Assembly: GCF_007859945.1 (NCBI RefSeq)
Contig: NZ_SJPQ01000001.1
Location: 1-64,000 of the forward strand
Origin: Pseudobythopirellula maris
Lineage (GTDB): Bacteria; Planctomycetota; Planctomycetia; Pirellulales; Lacipirellulaceae
DNA: 64,000 nt
Direction of reading: 5' to 3'
Below the pieces are notes generated by a model. That model had not been told where the DNA came from, ran no database searches, and saw nothing but the letters and a program-made list of their open reading frames with translations. Of this stretch, positions 47,890 through 56,573 are shown piece by piece. Made by a program: the position numbers and the translations under genes. The stretch's first letter is position 1; every line of letters begins with the position of its first letter.

Positions 47890-48180
47890 CTACTCTACGT
47901 CGGCGGACGCACGCTTCGAAGAAACGACTGTACCCCCACAAGGTCCACAGAAACTGCTGAAACCAACCTTGGCTGTTACGACGAATGGCTCAAGCCGTTC
48001 GCCTTCCTTAAGTTGAGACAACTTGGCATCTGTCGCAGCAGTGCAATCTTGCATCACGCTATCCACATACCAAAAACCAATGATGCCGTAAGCAGCAACA
48101 GCAATAGGCAGTATATACAACAATACAGTCAATGCCGAGCTTATTGCTTTCAGTTCGCAACCATTACTACTGTTTGACAC
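47890..48180 (-). CDS. Small membrane protein, low GC
   Basis: A 96-residue protein beginning with GTG at 48180, supported by GGAGG five bases upstream. It has one transmembrane helix (LTVLLYILPIAVAAYGIIGFW, about 17-37), then an exterior or cytoplasmic part with three cysteines (one at DCTAAT, two in FCGPC). The region is visibly less GC-rich than the neighbours and uses different codons, which suggests recent acquisition. I do not recognise the family; FCGPCGG resembles a thioredoxin-like CxxC but without the fold. Confidence 0.55.
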   Translation of the reverse strand: MSNSSNGCELKAISSALTVLLYILPIAVAAYGIIGFWYVDSVMQDCTAATDAKLSQLKEGERLEPFVVTAKVGFSSFCGPCGGTVVSSKRASADVE

Positions 48181-48226
48181 ATTGACCTCCGCATGGGCCT
48201 GACCAGCTAAAACCTGAACATGTTAT

Positions 48227-48245
48227 AGCCTGACCTACCTGCTTC
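48227..48245. repeat. 19-bp direct repeat, left copy
   Basis: AGCCTGACCTACCTGCTTC occurs here and again at 51232-51250, in the same orientation. The two copies bracket the large repeat-protein gene. Confidence 0.7.
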
Positions 48246-48281
48246 ACCGATCAGTCAAGCTGCTGGTTGGTTCACCCGACA

Positions 48282-50993
48282 TCAGAATGGGCCGCCACTC
48301 GCTCGTCGGGCGCTCGGCGCCGTGGTGCGGCGTCGGCGACTCCTGGCCAGGCATCCGCCGATGATCGCCGTGAGCTGGAGAGCGGTGGGTTCAGGAACCG
48401 CCCGTTCCACTAAGGTGAGGGTCAGTGTCGCAGCGGGGTCGAAATAGTCGCGGTTGGACCTTTGGATCGAAATCAATTCGAACTCGAATGCCGATCCATC
48501 GGCTAAGACGCCCGACAGGACGACGTCACGGTCGGTGAACAGGAAGGCTTCGCCAGGAACCAGGTCGGTCGCCACGACACCATCGACGAAAAACTCGGTC
48601 CCGAAAAGGTTGATCTCACTACTAGTGGAGGCTTTAAAGTAATCGCCGACGGTTCCTCCGGAGATGTTCACCTCGCTGCCGGACAAGGCGGCAAAGTCAT
48701 CGCCGACGGTCCCTCCGGAGATGTTCACCTCGCTGCCGGACCAGGCGGTAAACTGACGGCCGACGGTTCCTCCGGAGATGTTCACCTCGCTGCCGTACCT
48801 GGCGTAGAAATCACTGCCGACGGTTCCTCCGGAGATGTTCACCTCGCTGCCGGAATCGGCGGCAAAGTCATCGCCGACGGTTCCTCCGGAGATGTTCACC
48901 TCGCTGCCGTACCAGGCTTCAAAGCGATCGCCGACGGTCCCTCCGGAGATGTTCACCTCGCTGCCGGAATCGGCGTAGAAATCACTGCCGACGGTCCCTC
49001 CGAAGATGTTCACCTTGCCGGAATAGGCGTTAAAGCGATCGCCGACGGTTCCTCCGGAGATGTTCACCTTGTCGGAATGGGCGTTAAAGTCATCGCCGAC
49101 GGTCCCTCCGGAGATGTTCACCTCGCTGCCGAAATAGGCTAATAAGGAATCGCCGACGGTCCCTCCGGAGATGTTCACCTCGCTGCCGGACCAGGCTCCT
49201 AAGTAATCGCCGACGGTTCCTCCGGAGATGTTCACCTCGCTGCCGGATAAGGCTTCAAAGAAATCGCCGACGGTCCCTCCGGAGATGTTCACCACCGTGT
49301 TGTAGGCGCCGGCGTCGTCCCCGAGGCTCCCACCCTCGACGTTGAGTGTTCCGCCTATTGCCTCGAAGTTGGCTGCTAGCTCGCCGCCCTCTTGCAGCGT
49401 GAGGGTCTGCCCGGCACGCAAGCCCGAGGGGCGATTCGGCAAAGGCGTGTTCACGACCATCGGAGTCGAATCAATCGCTGGCAACGCGACCCGAGTGAGC
49501 GTCACGTTGGTAAGATGGTCTGAGTGATCCCTCGCGAAGATGAAGGTCGAGCCATCTTGTAACGTTCCCGAGAACAGATCGCCGAAGTCGAGCGTGATTG
49601 AACCGTCGGTGAAGGCCGATCCGTTGAGCTGAAATTCCCCTCCGATCAGCTCCACCTCGCTGCCGGACCGGGCGAAAAAGCTACGGCCGAAGGTTCCTCC
49701 GGAGATGTTCACCTCGCTGCCGGACCAGGCGGCAAAGTAATCGCCGGCGGTTCCTCCGGAGATGTTCACCTCGCTGCCGGAAAAGGCGTCAAAGTCATCG
49801 CCGACGGTTCCTCCGGAGATGTTCACCTCGCTGCCGGGCCGGGCTGCAAAGAAATGGTCGACGGTTCCTCCGGAGATGTTCACCTCGCTGCCGGAATAGG
49901 CGTCAAAGTCATCGCCGACGGTTCCTCCGGAGATGTTCACCTTGCCGGAATAGGCGTTAAAGTCATCGCCGACGGTCCCTCCGGAGATGTTCACCTCGCT
50001 GCCGGACCAGGCTCCTAAGTCATCGCCGACGGTCCCTCCGGAGATGTTCACCTCGCTGCCGGATAAGGCCCCAAAGCTAGTGCCGACGGTTCCTCCGGAG
50101 ATGTTCACCACCGTGTTGTAGGCGCCGGCGCTGTCCCCGAGGCTCCCACCCTCGACGTTGAGTGTTGCGCCTATTGCCTCGAAGTTGGCTGCTAGCTCGC
50201 CGCCCTCTTGCAGCGTGAGGGTCTGCCCGGCACGCAAGCCCGAGGGGCGATTCGGCAGAGGCGTGTTCACGACCATCGGAGTCGAATCAATCGCTGGCAA
50301 CGTGACCCGAGTGAGCGTCACGTTGGCAAGAGAGTCTGAGTGATCCCTCGCGAAGATGAAGGTCGAGCCATCTTGTAACGTTCCCGAGAACAGATCGCCG
50401 TCGGCGAGAGTGATTGAACCGTCGGTGAAGGCCGATCCGTTGAGCTGAAAATCCCCTCCGATCAGCTCCACCTCGCTGCTGGAGCGGGCATCAAATTCAC
50501 GGCCGACGGTTCCTCCGGAGATGTTCACCTCGCTGCCGTACCAGGCTTCAAAGTAATCGCCGACGGTTCCTCCGGAGATGTTCACCTCGCTGCTGGAATA
50601 GGCGTTAAACCAATGGCCGACGGTCCCTCCGGAGATGTTCACCTCGCTGCGGGAATAGGCGTCAAAGTACCGGCCGACGGTTCCTCCGGAGATGTTCACC
50701 TCGCTACCAGACCAGCTGAGGAAATCTTGGCCGACGGTTCCTCCGGAGATGTTCACCTCGCTGCCGGAATTGGCGTTGAAATCATCGCCGACGGTTCCTC
50801 CATCCGCCAGGTTGAGCTGTTGCAAGTCGCTGACCGATCTCGGTGCGTTATCGGGTGGGACGTTAAAGACGCCGTTGGTGAAGAGGCTCGGGTCCGAAGG
50901 GCCGGGGCCAAAAACCTGGGCGTGAGCATCCCCAGACACGATGGAAAGAACCATCGCGAGGAGTCCCGCGATAACAGCCTGATAGGAAGACAT
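48282..50993 (-). CDS. Secreted protein of about 26 nineteen-residue repeats with PEP-CTERM-like tail
   Basis: A 903-residue exported protein (signal peptide about 1-26, ending GDAHA; ATG at 50993). The body is built from about 26 units of the form GSEVNISGGTVGDDFNAYS in three blocks of roughly 6, 8 and 12, separated by two nearly identical ~140-residue segments ('FQLNGSAFTDGSITL...LPNRPSGLRAGQTLTLQEGGELAANFEAIG'). VNISGG-type repeats suggest a right-handed beta-solenoid. Variation is confined to four or five positions after TVG. The C-terminus 'AVPEPTALQLTAIIGGCLARSRRRR' is PEP-CTERM-like. GC is lower than in neighbours and the gene is flanked by 19-bp direct repeats. A surface or adhesive role is inference. 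Confidence 0.85.
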   Translation of the reverse strand: MSSYQAVIAGLLAMVLSIVSGDAHAQVFGPGPSDPSLFTNGVFNVPPDNAPRSVSDLQQLNLADGGTVGDDFNANSGSEVNISGGTVGQDFLSWSGSEVNISGGTVGRYFDAYSRSEVNISGGTVGHWFNAYSSSEVNISGGTVGDYFEAWYGSEVNISGGTVGREFDARSSSEVELIGGDFQLNGSAFTDGSITLADGDLFSGTLQDGSTFIFARDHSDSLANVTLTRVTLPAIDSTPMVVNTPLPNRPSGLRAGQTLTLQEGGELAANFEAIGATLNVEGGSLGDSAGAYNTVVNISGGTVGTSFGALSGSEVNISGGTVGDDLGAWSGSEVNISGGTVGDDFNAYSGKVNISGGTVGDDFDAYSGSEVNISGGTVDHFFAARPGSEVNISGGTVGDDFDAFSGSEVNISGGTAGDYFAAWSGSEVNISGGTFGRSFFARSGSEVELIGGEFQLNGSAFTDGSITLDFGDLFSGTLQDGSTFIFARDHSDHLTNVTLTRVALPAIDSTPMVVNTPLPNRPSGLRAGQTLTLQEGGELAANFEAIGGTLNVEGGSLGDDAGAYNTVVNISGGTVGDFFEALSGSEVNISGGTVGDYLGAWSGSEVNISGGTVGDSLLAYFGSEVNISGGTVGDDFNAHSDKVNISGGTVGDRFNAYSGKVNIFGGTVGSDFYADSGSEVNISGGTVGDRFEAWYGSEVNISGGTVGDDFAADSGSEVNISGGTVGSDFYARYGSEVNISGGTVGRQFTAWSGSEVNISGGTVGDDFAALSGSEVNISGGTVGDYFKASTSSEINLFGTEFFVDGVVATDLVPGEAFLFTDRDVVLSGVLADGSAFEFELISIQRSNRDYFDPAATLTLTLVERAVPEPTALQLTAIIGGCLARSRRRRTTAPSARRASGGPF

Positions 50994-51231
50994 TAGGCGC
51001 CCGGGCAAAGAGGAGAGGAGCGTGACATGCTCAAAGATCAAGCAGCGGATAGGGCCAAGTATAATCTATAATCCGTTAGATGCCCAGGAACAGTGTGTGA
51101 GCCCCTCCACGGCGCTGGCAGCAGCCCAGAAGAGCGGGATGGCCCGCAGGGATTGCGTCTCGGTCGTTTTCCGCGCGGCGGCACGACACTCAGAACACGA
51201 ATGGTTCCTACGCGGACTCCGCGTCAGACAA

Positions 51232-51250
51232 AGCCTGACCTACCTGCTTC
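51232..51250. repeat. 19-bp direct repeat, right copy
   Basis: Exact copy of 48227-48245, 11 bp before the third 157-bp element. The gap 50994-51511 (518 bp) otherwise holds an AT-rich TATAATCTATAAT stretch near 51059, a possible promoter region for the repeat-protein gene, and no supported ORF. Confidence 0.7.
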
Positions 51251-51261
51251 TTCGGGGGGAC

Positions 51262-51418
51262 TAGAGCGGTTTGCTCATTGGAGTAGACGCTCGGCTCGCG
51301 ATCGGCGTCATGGCTTCGTCAGCCTGCATCGACAATGCGCCGCATTGCCTGCTTCGGCTTCCTCGCCACGCCGCCAATCGCTTCCCCGCTCGTCCACACC
51401 AATCCGAAAACCGCTCTA
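51262..51418. repeat. 157-bp near-palindromic element, copy 3
   Basis: TAGAGCGGT...ACCGCTCTA, same length as copies 1 and 2, flanked by C on the left and G on the right (C-TAG...CTA-G). It lies between the repeat-protein gene and the 3' end of gyrA, in the same plus-strand orientation as the others. Confidence 0.9.
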
Positions 51419-51511
51419 GTGATGCAACGCTGAGCGGCGGCTTCTTGTGGCTGCGCCACCCAGGTTCAAGAACCTGGGCTACCCTGGAGTCCTGCCTTGC
51501 CTAGCTGCTGG

Positions 51512-54364
51512 TCAGGCCTCGCCCTCGGCTTCGGGCGTTTCTGGCGCCTCGCCTTCCTTCTCTTCTTGCGGCACGCGGACGATCGCGGTCAGCTGGTCGC
51601 TGCCGTCGAGCGACATGATGCGCACGCCCTGCGTGTTGCGGCCGATCGTGCTGACGTCGGCCGCGCGGATGCGCTGCAGCTTGCCGCCGGCGGTCATCAT
51701 CAGCAGCTCGTCGTCGTCGGTGACCGCCGCCACGCCGACCACCCGGCCGTTGCGGTCGGTGGTCTTGATGTCGCGGAGGCCCTTGCCGCCGCGGTTCTGG
51801 GTGCGGTAGCGGGCGCCGCTGGCGGTGTCGTCAGTGGCGCCTTCTTCTTCGGCGGTGTCGTCCGTGGGTTCTGCCCCCTCTCCCGGCCCCTCCCCACCAG
51901 TGGGAGGGGAGTCCGTGGCGTTGGGGCCGAAGGGGGTTCGTTTGCCGTAGCCGTGCTCGGTGGCGGTGAGCAGCGTGGCGTCGGGGTCGGCGACGACCAT
52001 GCCGACCAGGGCGTCGTCTTTGGAGAGCTTGATGCCTTTGACGCCGCTCGAGTTGCGGCCCATGGGTCGCGCGTCGGACTCGTCGAAGCGGATCGCCATG
52101 CCTTGCTCGGTGACCAGCAGCACCTCGTCGCCCTTCTGGGCGATGACGACATCGACCAGCTCATCGCCCTCTTTGAGCTTGATGGCGATGATGCCGGTCT
52201 TCATCGGGCGGCTGTAGGCCGACAGGTCGGTCTTCTTCACCAGGCCGCCGCGGGTGGCCATCATCAGGTAATGGTCGGGCCGGCTGAAGTCGCGGACCGC
52301 GCGGCAATCGGCGATCTTCTCCTCGGCCGAGCCGTCTTCGCCCGTGGCGAGGTTCAGCAGGTTGACGACCGCGCGGCCTTTCGCGTCGCGGGCGAGCTCG
52401 GGCAGGTTGTAGACCTTCTGCCAGTAGACCTTGCCGCGGTTGGTGAAGAACATCAGGTAATCGTGCGTGCTCGTGACGAACAGGTGCTCGATCGGGTCGT
52501 CGTCGTCGGTCTTGGCGCCCTTGATGCCCTTGCCGCCGCGGTTCTGGGCGCGGTAGGTGCTGGCGGCCGTGCGTTTGATGTAGCCGTTGTGCGAGATCGA
52601 GACGACCATCGTCTCTTCCTCGATGAGGTCCTCCAGGTCGACGTCGCCGAGCTCCTCGCCGGAGATCTCGGTGCGGCGTTTGTCGGCCAGACGCGAGGCG
52701 GCCAGCTGCTCCATGTCGTCGCGGATGATGGCGTAGATGCGGGCCTCGTCGCCGAGGATCTCGAGGTACCCGGCGATCTCTTCGAGCAGCTTGGCGTGCT
52801 CGTCGGCGAGCTTCTCTTGCTCGAGGTTCACCAACTGGCCGAGCGTCATCTTGAGGATCGCGTCGGCCTGCACCGGGGTGAGCGAGTACTCCTCGGCCAC
52901 GCCGCGTTCGTCCTGGAACTGGGCGTAGCCCTGATCGCCCAAGGCGCGCTGGAGCAGCGCGCCGGGGGTCTTGATCTGCATCAGCGCCTGCTTGGCCTCG
53001 GGCTGCGTCTTGCTCGCCCGGATGACGCGGATCACCTCGTCGATGTTGGCGTGCGCCAGCAGCAGGCCCTGCACGGTGTGCTTGCGGCGGCGGGCGCGGG
53101 CCAGCAGGAACTGCGTGCGGCGGCGGATGACGGTCACCCGGTGCCGCAGGAACTCTTGCAGCAGCTCCTTGAGGGTGAGCACCCGCGGCTTGCCGTCGAC
53201 CAGCGCGAGCAAGATCACGCTGAACGTGTCTTGGATCGGCGAGAACTTGTAGAGCTGGTTGAGCACGACATCGGGGTCGGCGTCGCGTTTGAGCTCCACA
53301 ACGATGCGGACCGGCTCGTGCAGGTCGGACTCGTCGCGCACGTCGCTGATGCCGGCGATCTTGCCCTCGTTCGCCAAGCCGGCGATCTTCTTGATCACGG
53401 GGTCGCGCGACTGCTGGTACGGCACCTCGTGGATGACGATGCGGTTCTTCTTGCCGTTCTGCTCGATCGTGGTGCGGGCGCGGAGCGTGATCGTGCTGCG
53501 GCCGGTCTGATAGCCTTTGAGGATCGAGCTGCGGCCGCAGATGATGCCGCCCGTGGGGAAGTCGGGCCCCGGGATGTGCTCCATCAGCTCGATGACCGAG
53601 GCGCCCGGGTTGTCGATCAGCTCGATGACCGCGCGGCAGACCTCGCCGAGGTTGTGGGGCGGGATGCTGGTTGCCATGCCGACCGCGATGCCGCCCGAGC
53701 CGTTGACAACAAGGTTCGGGAACTTCGACGGCAGGACCGTCGGCTCGGTCTGCTTCTCGTCGTAGGTCGGCGTGAAGTCGACCGTGTCGAGCTTGATGTC
53801 GTCGAGCATCAGCGCGGCGACGTTCGACAGTCGGGCCTCGGTGTAACGCATGGCGGCCGGCGGCAGACCGGCGATGCTGCCGAAGTTCCCCTGCGGCGAG
53901 ATCAGCAGGCTGCGCGTGGCCCACTCCTGCGCCATGCGCACCAGCGTGGGGTAGATCGCCCCGTCGCCGTGCGGGTGGTAGCGTTTCATCGTCTCGCCGA
54001 CGATACCGGCGCACTTGCTGGTGCTGCCGCCGGGGGCGAGCCCCAGGTCGTTCATCGCCACGAGGATGCGCCGCTGCGACGGCTTGAGGCCGTCGCGCAC
54101 GTCCGGCAGCGCGCGGCTGACGATCACGCTCATCGCGTAGGTGAGGTAGCTCTCCTTGAGCTCGTCCTCGATCGGCATGTCCGTCAGCCGCCGGGCGATG
54201 GCCTGCGTGGCGGGGTCAAAGCCGGGCTCGCCGGTGTTGCGGATATTCGAAAGGGAGCCGTCGGTCGGCTCGTCGTTAGGTTCATCCGGTCCGCTGGAAT
54301 CGGTCGACAAGGGGTCGGTCCTTCGGCTTGGTGCGTCGGCGTGGGGGCGGGGCGAGGGGGCCAC
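51512..54364 (-). CDS. gyrA: DNA gyrase subunit A
   Basis: A 950-residue gyrase/topoisomerase IV-type A subunit. The breakage-reunion domain includes '[30 protein letters not shown]', the QRDR '[18 protein letters not shown]' and the catalytic Tyr in AMRYTEARL. The C-terminal pinwheel has GyrA-box-like motifs QNRGGKG at two places ([13 protein letters not shown] and [13 protein letters not shown]). At the E. coli Ser83 and Asp87 positions this protein has Gly and Pro. An insertion at about 817-845 ([12 protein letters not shown] and acidic run) is encoded by a palindromic repeat. The N-terminal ~45 residues are disordered. The gene is longer than E. coli gyrA by about 75 residues. Confidence 0.96.
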   Translation of the reverse strand: MAPSPRPHADAPSRRTDPLSTDSSGPDEPNDEPTDGSLSNIRNTGEPGFDPATQAIARRLTDMPIEDELKESYLTYAMSVIVSRALPDVRDGLKPSQRRILVAMNDLGLAPGGSTSKCAGIVGETMKRYHPHGDGAIYPTLVRMAQEWATRSLLISPQGNFGSIAGLPPAAMRYTEARLSNVAALMLDDIKLDTVDFTPTYDEKQTEPTVLPSKFPNLVVNGSGGIAVGMATSIPPHNLGEVCRAVIELIDNPGASVIELMEHIPGPDFPTGGIICGRSSILKGYQTGRSTITLRARTTIEQNGKKNRIVIHEVPYQQSRDPVIKKIAGLANEGKIAGISDVRDESDLHEPVRIVVELKRDADPDVVLNQLYKFSPIQDTFSVILLALVDGKPRVLTLKELLQEFLRHRVTVIRRRTQFLLARARRRKHTVQGLLLAHANIDEVIRVIRASKTQPEAKQALMQIKTPGALLQRALGDQGYAQFQDERGVAEEYSLTPVQADAILKMTLGQLVNLEQEKLADEHAKLLEEIAGYLEILGDEARIYAIIRDDMEQLAASRLADKRRTEISGEELGDVDLEDLIEEETMVVSISHNGYIKRTAASTYRAQNRGGKGIKGAKTDDDDPIEHLFVTSTHDYLMFFTNRGKVYWQKVYNLPELARDAKGRAVVNLLNLATGEDGSAEEKIADCRAVRDFSRPDHYLMMATRGGLVKKTDLSAYSRPMKTGIIAIKLKEGDELVDVVIAQKGDEVLLVTEQGMAIRFDESDARPMGRNSSGVKGIKLSKDDALVGMVVADPDATLLTATEHGYGKRTPFGPNATDSPPTGGEGPGEGAEPTDDTAEEEGATDDTASGARYRTQNRGGKGLRDIKTTDRNGRVVGVAAVTDDDELLMMTAGGKLQRIRAADVSTIGRNTQGVRIMSLDGSDQLTAIVRVPQEEKEGEAPETPEAEGEA
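51874..51911. repeat. Palindromic repeat inserted in frame within gyrA
   Basis: CCCCTCTCCCGGCCCCTCCC, then ACCAGT-centred GGGAGGGG, folds on itself and encodes [11 protein letters not shown] in the gyrA frame. It falls in a loop of the C-terminal domain, next to a 30-residue acidic low-complexity run, and resembles small intergenic palindromes seen in related genomes. Confidence 0.5.
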
Positions 54365-54527
54365 GCCCGCCGGGCTGCGCGGGAGGGGGTAGAGTCCGGT
54401 GATTTTACCCGTTTGTGGGCCCGCTCACAACGCTCCGTGGCGGCTCTGTTCCACCCCGAGAATGGTCACCGATTGCATGGGTGAGCACGGATACGACGTC
54501 AGGAGGTAGAGCCGAATGCCTTGCGTC

Positions 54528-54605
54528 GCTACCCACGCGATCCGTGGTCAGCCGTGAAATCCGTGGTCGCTCGCTTTTGGCGAGTTTTCTCGCCTTTTTG
54601 TGGCC
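54528..54605 (+). repeat. Degenerate 'CACGAAAAGGCACGAA' family element
   Basis: The right end TTTCTCGCCTTTTTGTGGC is a degenerate form of TTCGTGCCTTTTCGTGGC found at 55907 and 63239, and TCCGTGAAATCC-type text is shared with the 55769 copy. It lies within the 337-bp gap 54365-54701 upstream of the ROK kinase; the rest of the gap shows no gene. Confidence 0.45.
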
Positions 54606-54701
54606 AATCCTTCTCTATTCGAGGCTGGCGAACCGCGCGGCGTTGCATGATAATCGCCGGCCCGGAGCAATCGCTTTTCCCCTACGCACAAGGATGCAAA
54701 G

Positions 54702-55754
54702 TTGGCCTACTACATCGGAGTCGACGTTGGCGGCACGACCAGCACCCTCTCGGTCGGCGACGACTCTCGGCGCGTGGTCCATGTCTCCGAGCAGTTTCCC
54801 ACCACGCCCGACTTGGGCCCGCAGAGCTCGGTGGCGGCCATCGTCGCGGCGGCCGCCCAGGCGATGGAGCGCGTCGGCGGCAAGATGAGCGACGTCGAGC
54901 GGGTCGGCCTCGCCACGCCGGGGCCGGCGACGATCGACGGCATGCTGCTCAAAACGCCCAACCTCAAGGCCGAGCTGTGGGATCGGTTCCCGATCCGCGC
55001 CGAGCTGGAGCACGCGCTGCAGAAGGAGCACGTGGGCGTGACGGTCCGCTACATCGGCGACGGCCAGGCTGCGGCGCTCGGCGAATATGTCATCCGCTCC
55101 CGCCAGGTCTCGTGGGACCGTGTCCCCACCTCGAAGCTCGAGGAGGAGAAGCTCGACTCGCTGTTCATGGCGATCGTCGGCACCGGGCTGGGGGGCGGGG
55201 CCGTGATGGGGGGCAAGGCGCAGCAAGGCAGCCAGGGCCGCGCGGGGCATGTCGGCCACATCTTGTTGCCCCCTTTCGCCTTCCGCCACGAGCACGACCG
55301 CCAGCTGCTGAAGGGGAACGCCTACTGCACGGCCGAGTCGGCCATCTCGCTGTCGGGCCTCGCCCATCAGCTGGAGTACCGCTTGACTCTGGACGAGTGG
55401 AAGAGCCACCCGCTCAACAGCGAAGAGGGAACCGCCCGCGACAAGGCCAAGAAGCTGCGCGAGCTGGCGGCCGGCGGCGACGCGCTCGCCTGCGAGCTGT
55501 TCGACGACCAGGCCCGCGCGCTCGGCATCGCGATGCTGAGCGTCAACTACCTGGGCGACTACGACCGGCTGGTGGTCGGCGGCGGCGTGTGCGACTTGGC
55601 TCCCGCCGTGCGCGAGCGTTACCAACGCTTGGCCGAAGAGGAGTACCACAAGCACGCCCTCGACGGCTTCCGCAACCTCGACCACCTCGAGTTCAGCGTC
55701 TGCGGCGACGAGGCCCCGGTCGTCGGCGCCCTCGCCTGGGCGATGGAAGAATAG
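54702..55754 (+). CDS. ROK-family sugar kinase
   Basis: A 350-residue ROK protein, probably glucokinase-like. The ATP-binding phosphate-1 loop is GVDVGGTTSTLSVGD (6-20), the catalytic region has 'GDGQAAALGEY', and 'AIVGTGLGGGAVMGGKAQQGSQGRAGHVGHI' carries the phosphate-2 loop and ROK His/Glu residues. The usual ROK zinc-binding CxCGxxGC motif is not obvious (the segment reads AYCTAESAISL), so the metal site may be lost. TTG start at 54702, with AAGG nine bases upstream. rpiB follows. Confidence 0.85.
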   Translation: MAYYIGVDVGGTTSTLSVGDDSRRVVHVSEQFPTTPDLGPQSSVAAIVAAAAQAMERVGGKMSDVERVGLATPGPATIDGMLLKTPNLKAELWDRFPIRAELEHALQKEHVGVTVRYIGDGQAAALGEYVIRSRQVSWDRVPTSKLEEEKLDSLFMAIVGTGLGGGAVMGGKAQQGSQGRAGHVGHILLPPFAFRHEHDRQLLKGNAYCTAESAISLSGLAHQLEYRLTLDEWKSHPLNSEEGTARDKAKKLRELAAGGDALACELFDDQARALGIAMLSVNYLGDYDRLVVGGGVCDLAPAVRERYQRLAEEEYHKHALDGFRNLDHLEFSVCGDEAPVVGALAWAMEE

Positions 55755-55768
55755 CCACGCAAAGAATC

Positions 55769-55924
55769 GCCACGAAAGGGCACGAAAAGACGCGATGGAA
55801 GTAACCACGGATTGCACGGATTTCACTGATAGATATTTGAGAGGCATACGCCTTTCAAATTTTCCCATCCGTGAAATCCTTGGTCAGTTATTCTTCTCGT
55901 GCTTTTTTCGTGCCTTTTCGTGGC
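55769..55924 (+). repeat. Inverted-repeat element, 'GCCACGAAAAGGCACGAA' family
   Basis: GCCACGAAAGGGCACGAA (55769-55786) faces TTCGTGCCTTTTCGTGGC (55907-55924) with one mismatch. The 156-bp element ends 22 bp before rpiB. The 63121 copy has perfect arms. Confidence 0.75.
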
Positions 55925-55946
55925 CAACCCCCAACAGAGAACAAGC

Positions 55947-56378
55947 ATGAAGATCGCCATCGGCTCGGACCACGCGGGCTACAAGTACAAAGAGCTCATC
56001 AAGCCGCATCTGGAGAAGCTCGGCCACGAGGTGGTCGACTTCGGCTGCGACTCGGACGAGTCGTGCGACTACCCCGACTTCATCCGCCCAACCGCCGAAG
56101 CGGTCGCCAAGGGCGACTGCGAGCGGGGGATCGTGCTGGGCGGCTCGGGCAACGGCGAGGCGATCGTGGCGAACCGCGTGCCGGGCGTCCGCTGCGCTCT
56201 TTGCTGGAGCGAAGACACGGCCCGCCTCGGCCGCCAGCACAACAACGCCAACTGCCTGTCGATGGGCGAGCGGCAAGTCGATCCCGAGCTATGCCTGAAG
56301 ATCGTCGACCTCTGGCTCACCACGGAGTTCGAAGGGGGCCGGCACCAGCGGCGGATCGACAAGATCGACGCCCTTTGA
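55947..56378 (+). CDS. rpiB: Ribose 5-phosphate isomerase B
   Basis: A 143-residue RpiB/LacAB isomerase interconverting ribose 5-phosphate and ribulose 5-phosphate. Signatures: 'IAIGSDHAGYKYKELIKPHL' with the phosphate-binding Asp-His, 'SCDYPDF', 'RGIVLGGSGNGEAIVANRVPGVRCALC' (in blocks; the active-site Cys of many RpiB proteins is here replaced by Ser in GGSGNG) and 'RQHNNANCLSMGER'. ATG at 55947 gives the conventional start. It follows the ROK kinase gene, with a repeat element in between. Confidence 0.93.
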   Translation: MKIAIGSDHAGYKYKELIKPHLEKLGHEVVDFGCDSDESCDYPDFIRPTAEAVAKGDCERGIVLGGSGNGEAIVANRVPGVRCALCWSEDTARLGRQHNNANCLSMGERQVDPELCLKIVDLWLTTEFEGGRHQRRIDKIDAL

Positions 56379-56573
56379 GGTATGAGTTAGCGGCGGGAGT
56401 CGTAGAGAGGCATTGGCTATCGAGCCACGGTCGATCGAATCCGTCTCGAACCGTGTTCCCGACTCAGTTCTCAGTGTCGCCCTACTCCGTTCCTTAACGT
56501 GGGCTTCACGTTTGTGAATGGTTTTAGTCGTACGATATATGGGCTCCCTCCCCTGCCCCGCCGAGACGACATC

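Noticed and set aside
48600-50800. Regular ~57-bp repeats looking like a CRISPR array
   Set aside because: The period is a multiple of three, the repeats are in a long open frame with conserved protein pattern, the 'spacers' are short variable codons of the same unit, and no cas gene is near.
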